Shown here: positions 7,987 to 13,833 of the stretch, piece after piece | Position numbering within the stretch: position 1 is the stretch's first letter | How the letters are laid out: each line of letters begins with the position of its first letter | Origin: an uncultured Collinsella sp. | Lineage (GTDB): Bacteria; Actinomycetota; Coriobacteriia; Coriobacteriales; Coriobacteriaceae | Assembly: GCA_959599615.1 (NCBI GenBank) | Contig: CAUGKA010000022.1 | Span: forward strand, 1-17,124 | DNA length: 17,124 nt | Direction: 5' to 3' | The notes under the pieces: generated by a model | What the model was told of the DNA's origin: nothing | Databases searched by the model: none | What the model saw: the letters and a program-made list of their open reading frames with translations, nothing else | Program-made: the position numbers and the translations under genes

Positions 7987-8952
7987 ATGGCTGCAGGCAA
8001 AACCTTCTATGACATCCTGGGCGTATCCAAGAGCGCCTCCGACAAAGAGATCAAGAGCGCGTTTCGCAAGCTCGCGCAAAAATATCACCCCGATGCCGGC
8101 GGCGACGAGGCCAAGTTTAAGGAGATCAGCGAGGCCTACGAGACGCTTTCGGACGAGAAGAAGCGCAAAGAGTACGACCAGATGCTCATGTTCGGCGGCA
8201 TGCCGGGCGCGGGCGGCGCGTATGGCGGCGGCTACGGTGCCGGCGCGGGCGCCAGCGGCTGGGGCGATATCTTCGACAGCATCTTCAGCGGCAATGGCGC
8301 CTGGGGCAGCGATTGGGGCTCGGGCTTTGCCGGGGCTGCGGGCGCTGCCGGTGCCGGCGCGGGTCGCAGCCGCGCTCGCAAGGGCGGCGACCTATCGCTG
8401 ACCGTCGATGTGACGGCCGAGGACGCGTTTCGCGGCGTGACGCACAAGGTCACCTATCGCATTCCCTCGACAGGCGAGCAGCAGACCATCACGGTCTCGG
8501 TGCCCGCGGGCGCGGTCGATGGCGGCAAGCTACGCTACAAGCGTCGCGGCGAGTATGGCGTTGCGGGTGGCGAGCGCGGCGACCTGGTCGTGACCACGCA
8601 TGTGGAGGAGCACCCGCTGTTCAAGCGCAAAGGCGCCGACGTGACCATGGAGGTACCGGTCTCGGTCTACGAGGCGGCGCTCGGCTGCACGGTGGACGTG
8701 CCCACACCTGGCGGTGCGACGGTCCGTTTGAAAGTGCCCGCGGGTACTCAGACGGGCAAGAAGTTCCGCTTTAAGGAGATGGGAGCGCCCGACGTTAAGC
8801 ACCGTGGCCGTACGGGCGCGCTGCTCGTCGAGATCAAGGTGCAGGTCCCCACGAACCTATCCGATGACGAGCGCGATGCCATGACCAAGCTGCGCGAGGC
8901 CGACACGCGCGACTATCGCGAGAAGGTCAACCGTTACAAGGCGACGTACTAG
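7987..8952 (+). CDS. dnaJ: DnaJ-family co-chaperone lacking the zinc finger (class B / CbpA-like)
   Basis: Stimulates DnaK ATPase and delivers substrates. The J domain spans residues about 5-70, with the essential HPD at 34-36 in KYHPDAGGDE. A Gly/Ala/Phe-rich stretch covers about 75-130. The C-terminal beta-sandwich substrate-binding domains follow from GGDLSLTVDVTAEDAFRG to the end. There are no CxxCxGxG repeats and only one cysteine in the protein, so it is class B. The 321-residue length suits CbpA-like proteins. ATG 7987 (MAAGKTFYD) has AGGAGAGGAG just upstream, which excludes the longer frame from 7954. It precedes hspR, as DnaJ1 does in actinobacteria. Confidence 0.92.
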   Translation: MAAGKTFYDILGVSKSASDKEIKSAFRKLAQKYHPDAGGDEAKFKEISEAYETLSDEKKRKEYDQMLMFGGMPGAGGAYGGGYGAGAGASGWGDIFDSIFSGNGAWGSDWGSGFAGAAGAAGAGAGRSRARKGGDLSLTVDVTAEDAFRGVTHKVTYRIPSTGEQQTITVSVPAGAVDGGKLRYKRRGEYGVAGGERGDLVVTTHVEEHPLFKRKGADVTMEVPVSVYEAALGCTVDVPTPGGATVRLKVPAGTQTGKKFRFKEMGAPDVKHRGRTGALLVEIKVQVPTNLSDDERDAMTKLREADTRDYREKVNRYKATY

Positions 8953-9024
8953 GAAGGTCGCGGCGCGCGCCCGCGCCCGCGGGCTTATGATGGACGATAA
9001 CGAGACGGAAAGGGGTCAGGTAGC

Positions 9025-9441
9025 ATGGCCGAGGACAATAGGAACAAACCGCTGTACATGATCAGCGTGGCGGCCGAGCTGACCGGCATGCATCCGCAGA
9101 CTCTGCGCGTCTACGAGTCTAAGGGCCTGGTGAACCCCCAGCGCTCGGGCGGTAACACACGCCTGTATTCGCGTGCCGATATCGAGCGTCTGGAGCTCAT
9201 CAACCAGCTGACTGACGAGGGTATCAACCTTGCCGGCGTGGTGCGCATTCTCGATATGAAGGAGCGTGCCGAGGAGCGCGAGCGCGAGAACGAGAAGCTC
9301 CGCGCTCGCGTGCGCCAGCTCGAGGATGAGCTGCACGAGTACAAGATACAGAAGAAGATCACCGCCCTGGCCCCGCGCGATGGCTCGGTTAACCCCGAGC
9401 AAGTCATGCGCAAGCTACTGGGCGCCGGCGGAGACCTATAG
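9025..9441 (+). CDS. hspR: Heat-shock repressor HspR (MerR family)
   Basis: In actinobacteria HspR represses the dnaK operon and clpB, using DnaK as co-repressor. The 138-residue protein opens with a MerR winged-helix domain (YMISVAAELTGMHPQTLRVYESKGLVNPQRSGGN... through about residue 75). A charged coiled coil (KERAEERERENEKLRARVRQLEDEL) follows. There is no metal-binding cysteine set. As last gene of the dnaK operon it probably autoregulates. No canonical HAIR operator was found; the element shared by dnaK and clpB is the best candidate target. Confidence 0.93.
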   Translation: MAEDNRNKPLYMISVAAELTGMHPQTLRVYESKGLVNPQRSGGNTRLYSRADIERLELINQLTDEGINLAGVVRILDMKERAEERERENEKLRARVRQLEDELHEYKIQKKITALAPRDGSVNPEQVMRKLLGAGGDL

Positions 9442-9468
9442 TTACGCGGTTTTACCAAACCGCGTAAC
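9441..9468 (+). terminator. Perfect hairpin at the hspR stop codon
   Basis: A 12-bp perfect stem (9441-9452 with 9457-9468) with loop TACC starts on the last base of the hspR stop codon. No U-tract follows, so it is an atypical terminator or a 3'-end stabilising structure. Confidence 0.55.
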
Positions 9469-9472
9469 GGCT

Positions 9473-9585
9473 CGACGCTGCAAGCCCGCCAGAGCGGCAA
9501 TCTGACGTTCAATCGTCGGTCGCGTACCGAAGTACGCTTCCCTCCTCTTTCACGTCACCTTGCTCGCTCTGGTGGGCTTTCGCTG
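9473..9585 (+). repeat. 113-bp structured intergenic repeat, copy 2
   Basis: Same length, orientation and core as 4060-4172. The core 9494-9567 differs from copy 1 only by two loop bases (CGAA for AAAA in the central hairpin). The outer arms 9482-9496 and 9565-9579 pair over 15 bp with one G-U, although six of fifteen positions differ from copy 1. It sits just after hspR. The rest of 9586-9827 has no gene. Confidence 0.8.
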
Positions 9586-9710
9586 TCCGCGCCAAAACAT
9601 CGGCGTTGCCGGAGTGCGGCACGGTAGTCATTGGGGACGTTCTTAAATGACTAGTCGAAAGGGACGCTCTTGCACAAAATCTGCCGGCCCACGCTGGGCT
9701 CGTCCCTTAC

Positions 9711-9739
9711 TTTACTGAGATAAAGTGAACGTGTAGATT
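9711..9739 (+). promoter_or_regulatory. Candidate promoter of the aconitase-family gene
   Basis: TTTACT (9711-9716), a 17-bp spacer and TAGATT (9734-9739), each four of six to the sigma70 consensus. It would give a leader of roughly 80 bases. Confidence 0.35.
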
Positions 9740-9794
9740 CGTAACCCACTCGCAACCGTTCTATGGCACGATATTGAACGAATGTATGCTATGC

Positions 9795-9812
9795 GCCCAA
9801 ATCGTTTTGGGC
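9795..9812 (+). promoter_or_regulatory. Small inverted repeat in the leader of the aconitase-family gene
   Basis: GCCCAAA (9795-9801) pairs with TTTGGGC (9806-9812) around TCGT, ending five bases before the ribosome-binding site. It could be an operator or a translational hairpin. Confidence 0.4.
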
Positions 9813-9827
9813 AGAGTGGGAGACAGT

Positions 9828-12128
9828 ATGGTCAAGCTGTACGAGGACGGCATCTACCTGCGCGGCGGCAGCGAGGTTGTGCCTGAGGCCGAGGCTGCTG
9901 AGCGCGGCATTACGCAGACGCCTGAGGATGCCAAGCGCGGAACCATCGCGTATTCGATCCTCCAGGCACACAATACGTCCGGCGACCCCGAGGCGCTCAA
10001 GATTCGCTTCGATGCCATGGCGAGCCACGATATTACCTTTGTCGGCATCATCCAGACGGCGCGCGCCTCGGGCATGGAGCAGTTCCCGCTGCCCTACGTG
10101 CTCACCAACTGCCATAACTCGCTGTGCGCCGTGGGCGGCACCATCAACGAGGACGACCACGTCTTTGGCCTCTCGGCTGCCAAAAAGTACGGCGGCATCT
10201 TCGTTCCGCCCCATATCGCGGTCATCCATTCCTTTATGCGTGAGAACTTCGCGAGCTGCGGCAAGATGATCCTGGGTTCCGACTCGCACACCCGCTATGG
10301 TGCCCTGGGTACCATGGCCGTGGGCGAGGGCGGCGGCGAGCTGGCAAAGCAGCTGCTGCGCGACACCTACGATGTCGCCTATCCCGGCGTCGTCGCCATC
10401 TACCTCACGGGTTCCCCGCGCCCCGGCGTCGGCCCGCACGACGTGGCGCTCGCCATCATCCGCGCCGTCTTTGCCAAGGGCTACGTCAAGAACAAGGTCA
10501 TGGAGTTCGTGGGCCCCGGCATCGCGAGCATGACGACTGACTATCGCAACGGCGTCGACGTCATGACCACCGAGACCACCTGCCTGTCGAGCATCTGGGC
10601 CACCGACGAGGACACGCACTCATTCCTGACCATGCACGGCCGCGGCGACGACTACCGCGAGCTCAAGCCCGCCGATGTCGCCTACTACGACGGCTGCGTC
10701 GAGGTCGATCTGTCGAGCATCAAGCCCATGATCGCCCTGCCGTTCCATCCTTTCAACGGCTTTGAGATCGACGAGCTCAATGAGAACCTCGAGGACATCC
10801 TTCACGAGGTGGAGCTCGAGGCCGCCAAGATCGGCGAGGGCAAGACGCACTTTAGCCTGCTCGACAAGATCGTCGACGGCAAGCTGCACGTGCAGCAGGG
10901 CGTTATCGCCGGCTGCTCGGGCGGCAACTACGACTCCGTGGTCCAGGCTGCCCGCGTGCTCAAAGGCGCCAACACCGGCTGCGGCGAGTTCTCGCTGTCG
11001 GTCTATCCCACGAGCCAGCCCGTGGCGCTCGAGCTCACGCGCCGCGGCTATATCTACGACCTTATGGAGGCCGGCGCGATCGTGCGCACGGCGTTCTGCG
11101 GCCCGTGCTTCGGTGCCGGCGACACGCCCGCCAACAATGGCCTGTCCATCCGCCACACCACGCGCAACTTCCCGAACCGCGAAGGTTCCAAGCCGGGCAA
11201 TGGCCAGCTGAGCGCCGTGGCCCTGATGGATGCCCGCTCCATTGCGGCGACGGCTGCCAACGGCGGCATCCTGACGCCGGCGACCGACCTGCCCGAGGAC
11301 ACCTGGGACGAGGCCTGCGAGTACACCTTCGACGACGCTCCCTACAAAAAGCGCGTGTACTGGGGCTTTGGCAAGGCGGAGCCTGCCGACGAGCTGGTCG
11401 AAGGTCCCAACATCAAGCCGTGGCCCGCGATGGAGCCGCTCGGCGACGATATTCTGCTCAAGGTGTGCTCCAAGATCATGGACCCGGTCACCACGACCGA
11501 CGAGCTCATTCCCTCGGGCGAGACGAGCTCCTTCCGCTCCAACCCGCTGGGCCTGGCCGAGTTTACGCTGAGCCGCCGCGACCCGGCATACGTGGGTCGC
11601 TCCAAGGAGGTCGACGCCGTGGAGAAGCGCCGCGTGGCCGGCGAGGCCACGGGCGACCTGGCGGCGCTCAATGCCGAGCTTGCCGGTGTGTTTGAGGCGC
11701 TGACCGGCGCGGGCGTCGCGGCCGATGCCAAGGCGACCGAGTTTGGCTCCATGCTCTATGCCAAGAAGCCCGGTGACGGTTCCGCCCGCGAGCAGGCCGC
11801 GAGCTGCCAGCGCGTAATTGGCGGCCTGGCCAACATCGTCCACGAGTACGCCACCAAGCGTTATCGCTCCAACGTGATGAACTGGGGCATGGTGCCCTTC
11901 CAGATGGAGGCCGAGCCCAACTTTGAGGTGGGCGACTACGTCTTTGTGCCGGGTATCCGTGCCGCGCTCGATGGCGACCTCAAGAACATTGCTGCCTACG
12001 TGGTGCGCGCCGACGGTGCGGTCGAGCAGATTGAGCTCTATATTGCCGATATGACAGCAGAGGAGCGCGCCATCGTCAAGGCCGGCTGCCTGATCAACTA
12101 CAACAAGTTCAAGGCCGCTGCCGAGTAA
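9828..12128 (+). CDS. Aconitase-superfamily hydratase (aconitate hydratase or YbhJ-like)
   Basis: A 766-residue [4Fe-4S] dehydratase. LGSDSHTRYGALGTMAVGEGGGE (about 149-171) is the substrate/cluster loop. The three cluster cysteines are Cys363 (AGCSGGNYD), Cys424 and Cys427 (CGPCFGAGD), with spacing close to that of mitochondrial aconitase. TTRNFPNREGSKPGNGQ follows. The C-terminal swivel domain carries GDGSAREQ, with Ser652 and Arg654 at the positions of the catalytic Ser/Arg in GEGSSREH. Several blocks depart from textbook AcnA/AcnB, which suggests the hydratase branch typified by E. coli YbhJ, so the substrate is uncertain. ATG 9828 with GGGAGA upstream is preferred over the frame opening at 9774. 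Monocistronic. Confidence 0.85.
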   Translation: MVKLYEDGIYLRGGSEVVPEAEAAERGITQTPEDAKRGTIAYSILQAHNTSGDPEALKIRFDAMASHDITFVGIIQTARASGMEQFPLPYVLTNCHNSLCAVGGTINEDDHVFGLSAAKKYGGIFVPPHIAVIHSFMRENFASCGKMILGSDSHTRYGALGTMAVGEGGGELAKQLLRDTYDVAYPGVVAIYLTGSPRPGVGPHDVALAIIRAVFAKGYVKNKVMEFVGPGIASMTTDYRNGVDVMTTETTCLSSIWATDEDTHSFLTMHGRGDDYRELKPADVAYYDGCVEVDLSSIKPMIALPFHPFNGFEIDELNENLEDILHEVELEAAKIGEGKTHFSLLDKIVDGKLHVQQGVIAGCSGGNYDSVVQAARVLKGANTGCGEFSLSVYPTSQPVALELTRRGYIYDLMEAGAIVRTAFCGPCFGAGDTPANNGLSIRHTTRNFPNREGSKPGNGQLSAVALMDARSIAATAANGGILTPATDLPEDTWDEACEYTFDDAPYKKRVYWGFGKAEPADELVEGPNIKPWPAMEPLGDDILLKVCSKIMDPVTTTDELIPSGETSSFRSNPLGLAEFTLSRRDPAYVGRSKEVDAVEKRRVAGEATGDLAALNAELAGVFEALTGAGVAADAKATEFGSMLYAKKPGDGSAREQAASCQRVIGGLANIVHEYATKRYRSNVMNWGMVPFQMEAEPNFEVGDYVFVPGIRAALDGDLKNIAAYVVRADGAVEQIELYIADMTAEERAIVKAGCLINYNKFKAAAE

Positions 12129-12143
12129 CGCACTTAATTGTCC

Positions 12144-12217
12144 GCCCGGGGCTTACCCTTTCCCGCCCGCTCACGCGCATCGCGAGGGTCGCGTTCGGGA
12201 AAGGAAAAGCCCCGGGC
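12144..12217 (+). terminator. Two-part long hairpin downstream of the aconitase-family gene
   Basis: GCCCGGGGCT (12144-12153) pairs with AGCCCCGGGC (12208-12217), and CCTTTCCCG (12157-12165) with CGGGAAAGG (12196-12204), enclosing a 30-base loop. No U-tract follows. It is probably a 3'-end structure acting together with the terminator at 12275. Confidence 0.55.
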
Positions 12218-12228
12218 TACATTTCCGC

Positions 12229-12330
12229 GTTCTCGTTGGGTCTTGAGGGACGCTAATAAATAGACTTGCTTGATGCCGCCTCTTTTTATTGGGGCGGCTT
12301 CTTTTTGGACCACCACAAAGGTGCCTGTCC
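12229..12330 (+). repeat. Left bracketing repeat of the low-GC islet
   Basis: 12229-12266 (GTTCTCGTTGG...AAATAGACT) matches 13358-13394 with two substitutions and one extra base. 12307-12330 (GGACCACCACAAAGG and on) is an exact inverted copy of 13411-13434, and its first 15 bases also match directly at 13396-13410. The copies differ mainly by a 40-base terminator-containing segment at 12267-12306. Confidence 0.75.
12275..12306 (+). terminator. Intrinsic terminator
   Basis: GCCGCCTC (12275-12282) pairs with GGGGCGGC (12291-12298) with one G-U and an eight-base AT loop, followed by TTCTTTTT. It is oriented to end + strand transcription from the aconitase-family gene. Confidence 0.8.
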
Positions 12331-12339
12331 GGCGGGTTC

Positions 12340-12987
12340 TTATTTCGATGGGGTCCAGGTTATCTCATCGTCAAATAGCCAAGTGCGTGCTGAGCCGCTG
12401 TCGCGCGCTGTCTGCGGATCGGGCTCGCAGGTTTGTTCGTAGGCATCCTCGGTGCACCGATCCATAAAATCGACGACTGCCGTCTGGTCGCCTTCCATGA
12501 CGTAGATCACGTTGCCATCCGAGATATAGACTCCCGGCCCTTCGTTGTCCACGTAGCCGGGGTCGTATGAGACGTTGCACAGTCTGCTCCCGTTTGCCGC
12601 ATCGAGTTCAAGGGTCGAATAATACCCGCCATTCATTTGGCCTTTCTTGGCTCGATATATTGCGGCGCCGTACCACCGCGTAAACGTTTTGCCTTTGAGT
12701 AAATTGGTTGCCTTGCCGATAAGCTGCTCATCTTGGGTATAGCGCGTGGCCCCAAGTTCGATTCGGGGATAGTTGCTGACTCCAAGCGCTGCGGGCGTAC
12801 CGTCGAAATCGACGGTGATTGAATCGGGTTTGACGATATCGGTGAGGATTTCGATGGGGTAGCTTACGGTTTCAACCGCCGCCTGCGTCGCCGAGGCAGG
12901 GAGAAATGCGAGATAGATAATGCCTACGCCGGCTGCGGTAATTGCAAACGCTAAGACGAGCAGGCCGATATAGGTGGAGCGTTTCAC
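12340..12987 (-). CDS. Unrecognised membrane-anchored protein
   Basis: I do not recognise this 215-residue protein. A short basic start (MKRST) leads into one hydrophobic segment at about residues 6-30 (YIGLLVLAFAITAAGVGIIYLAFL). The rest is soluble and likely extracytoplasmic, with Cys pairs (RLCNVSYD, DRCTEDAYEQTCEPD) that could form disulphides. There is no lipobox cysteine after the hydrophobic stretch, so it is an anchor or signal-anchor. GTG at 12987 is preferred over GTG at 12996, because GAGAGG (complement of 12996-13001) is spaced eight bases from the former and overlaps the latter. Base composition is visibly lower in GC than its neighbours, and the gene lies inside repeat-bracketed DNA, which suggests acquisition. 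Confidence 0.7.
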   Translation of the reverse strand: MKRSTYIGLLVLAFAITAAGVGIIYLAFLPASATQAAVETVSYPIEILTDIVKPDSITVDFDGTPAALGVSNYPRIELGATRYTQDEQLIGKATNLLKGKTFTRWYGAAIYRAKKGQMNGGYYSTLELDAANGSRLCNVSYDPGYVDNEGPGVYISDGNVIYVMEGDQTAVVDFMDRCTEDAYEQTCEPDPQTARDSGSARTWLFDDEITWTPSK

Positions 12988-13026
12988 GGTGGGCACCTCT
13001 CATGCAATATGCAATCATTAAGATAA

Positions 13027-13032
13027 ATGATA
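13027..13032 (-). promoter_or_regulatory. Candidate -10 of the membrane-anchored protein gene
   Basis: TATCAT on the - strand, five of six to TATAAT, about 40 bases upstream of the start codon. The -35 is unclear: TTTTGA lies 17 bases upstream of it. Confidence 0.35.
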
Positions 13033-13064
13033 CAAGCTTACGACAATATTCAAAAGAAAGCGAC

Positions 13065-13148
13065 CGCCCGGAATGAGAGGGCTAAAAGGCCCTATTGGGC
13101 TTCGATTCGATCTCTAATAGGAATATTTGCCTCCCCTCATTCTGGGCG
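13065..13148. repeat. Inverted-repeat structure with internal hairpins
   Basis: CGCCCGGAATGAG (13065-13077) pairs with CTCATTCTGGGCG (13136-13148), with one G-U, and GGG/CCC continues the stem past one bulged base. Inside, AGGGC/GCCCT (13078-13092) and CTATT/AATAG (13092-13096 with 13116-13120) can form further hairpins, giving a branched fold. Role unknown. Confidence 0.5.
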
Positions 13149-13153
13149 AGGGG

Positions 13154-13309
13154 TCAAAAATTGAGTTCACGAGTTTTGCGCAATACTATTCTCACTAAAC
13201 CCGCTATTTTCACTATAAGCACTATAAAAACGACAGGGACGATGACGAGAGTATTGTAGCGTACGATAACCAAGCCGTTTAAGCCGGCACCCTTGTCTTG
13301 AATCTCCAT
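13154..13309 (-). CDS. Possible 51-residue small membrane protein
   Basis: Reading the - strand from ATG 13309 to TGA 13154 gives 51 residues: a short polar start (MEIQDKGAGLNG), a strongly hydrophobic span at about residues 13-43 (VPVVFIVLIVKIAGL), then a basic tail (LRKTRELNF). A stop codon directly precedes the ATG, so the frame cannot extend upstream. There is no clear ribosome-binding site, and AT-rich DNA yields hydrophobic frames by chance, so it is only a candidate. It is on the same strand as, and upstream of, the membrane-anchored protein gene. Confidence 0.35.
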   Translation of the reverse strand: MEIQDKGAGLNGLVIVRYNTLVIVPVVFIVLIVKIAGLVRIVLRKTRELNF

Positions 13310-13357
13310 CTATATCTGCGCGAACGGGCTATCGGTGGCTCTCGATTTCGTCGCTGT

Positions 13358-13435
13358 GTTCTCGTTGGATCTTGTGGGACGCTAAAAATAGACTGGGACC
13401 ACCACAAAGGGGACAGGCACCTTTGTGGTGGTCCC
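13358..13435 (+). repeat. Right bracketing repeat with a perfect 16-bp hairpin
   Basis: 13358-13394 repeats 12229-12266. It is followed by GGGACCACCACAAAGG (13395-13410) pairing perfectly with 13420-13435 around a nine-base loop. The hairpin is a complete version of the half-element at 12307-12330. Confidence 0.75.
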
Positions 13436-13440
13436 GTTTG

Positions 13441-13655
13441 TCTCGATCTGTAACATCTGGGCTGTTGGAAGTAAGCCTGCTGTTACAGATTTAGATTATC
13501 AGATGAGCCTTCGTGGCTTGTCTCGATCTGTAACAGTTAGACCCTTATTTGCCGAGTAGATGTTACAGATTGAGACAAACGGTTGCCGCTGGTCATTTCA
13601 TCTCGATCTGTAACATCTAGGATCAAAAATGGCTGCTAGATGTTATAGATCGAGA
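13441..13655. repeat. Array of six 15-bp repeats in alternating orientation with 25-bp spacers
   Basis: TCTCGATCTGTAACA occurs at 13441, 13521 and 13601. Its inverted form (TGTTACAGATNNAGA; TGTTATAGATCGAGA in the last copy) occurs at 13481, 13561 and 13641. Every repeat is 15 bp and every spacer is 25 bp, so starts fall exactly 40 bp apart. The five spacers are unrelated apart from short extensions of the palindrome. Adjacent repeats can pair as three hairpins, 13601-13655 the best, with a 22-bp stem (13599-13620 with 13636-13657, one G-U). Repeats 1 and 4 share a further outer GTTTG/CAAAC. It lies between the low-GC islet and the clpB promoter. Confidence 0.85.
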
Positions 13656-13717
13656 TGGTAGTGCGCCTGGGCAGCGGCGGGCTGACATCTCAGTACCCTA
13701 TCCATCAATCACTCAGA

Positions 13718-13753
13718 AAATCTTATATATAGAGACTTAGATTTGTGTATAAG
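13718..13753 (+). promoter_or_regulatory. clpB promoter element shared with dnaK
   Basis: AAATCTTATAT, five bases, then ACTTAGATTT (13718-13744) matches 5005-5031. A -10-like TATAAG follows at 13748-13753. CTCAG precedes both copies. The likely transcription start is near 13760, giving a leader of about 75 bases. Confidence 0.6.
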
Positions 13754-13794
13754 ATCGTACAAAGCTGGCAACAATACTTCTCGAACAACGTGAA

Positions 13795-13812
13795 GCCGCC
13801 CCGTAGGGCGGC
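13795..13812 (+). promoter_or_regulatory. Hairpin in the clpB leader
   Basis: GCCGCCC (13795-13801) pairs with GGGCGGC (13806-13812) around CGTA, ending eight bases before the GAGAGG ribosome-binding site. It might act in temperature-dependent translation, but the stem is too GC-rich for a typical RNA thermometer. Confidence 0.45.
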
Positions 13813-13833
13813 CGCCCCAAGAGAGGTGATTCC

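Noticed and set aside
10620..11843. 407-codon frame antisense to the aconitase-family gene
   Set aside because: Shadow of the biased + strand gene; no recognisable domain.
13441..13655. CRISPR array
   Set aside because: Repeats are only 15 bp, alternate in orientation and have 25-bp spacers; no cas gene or leader is present. Kept as an unexplained repeat array instead.
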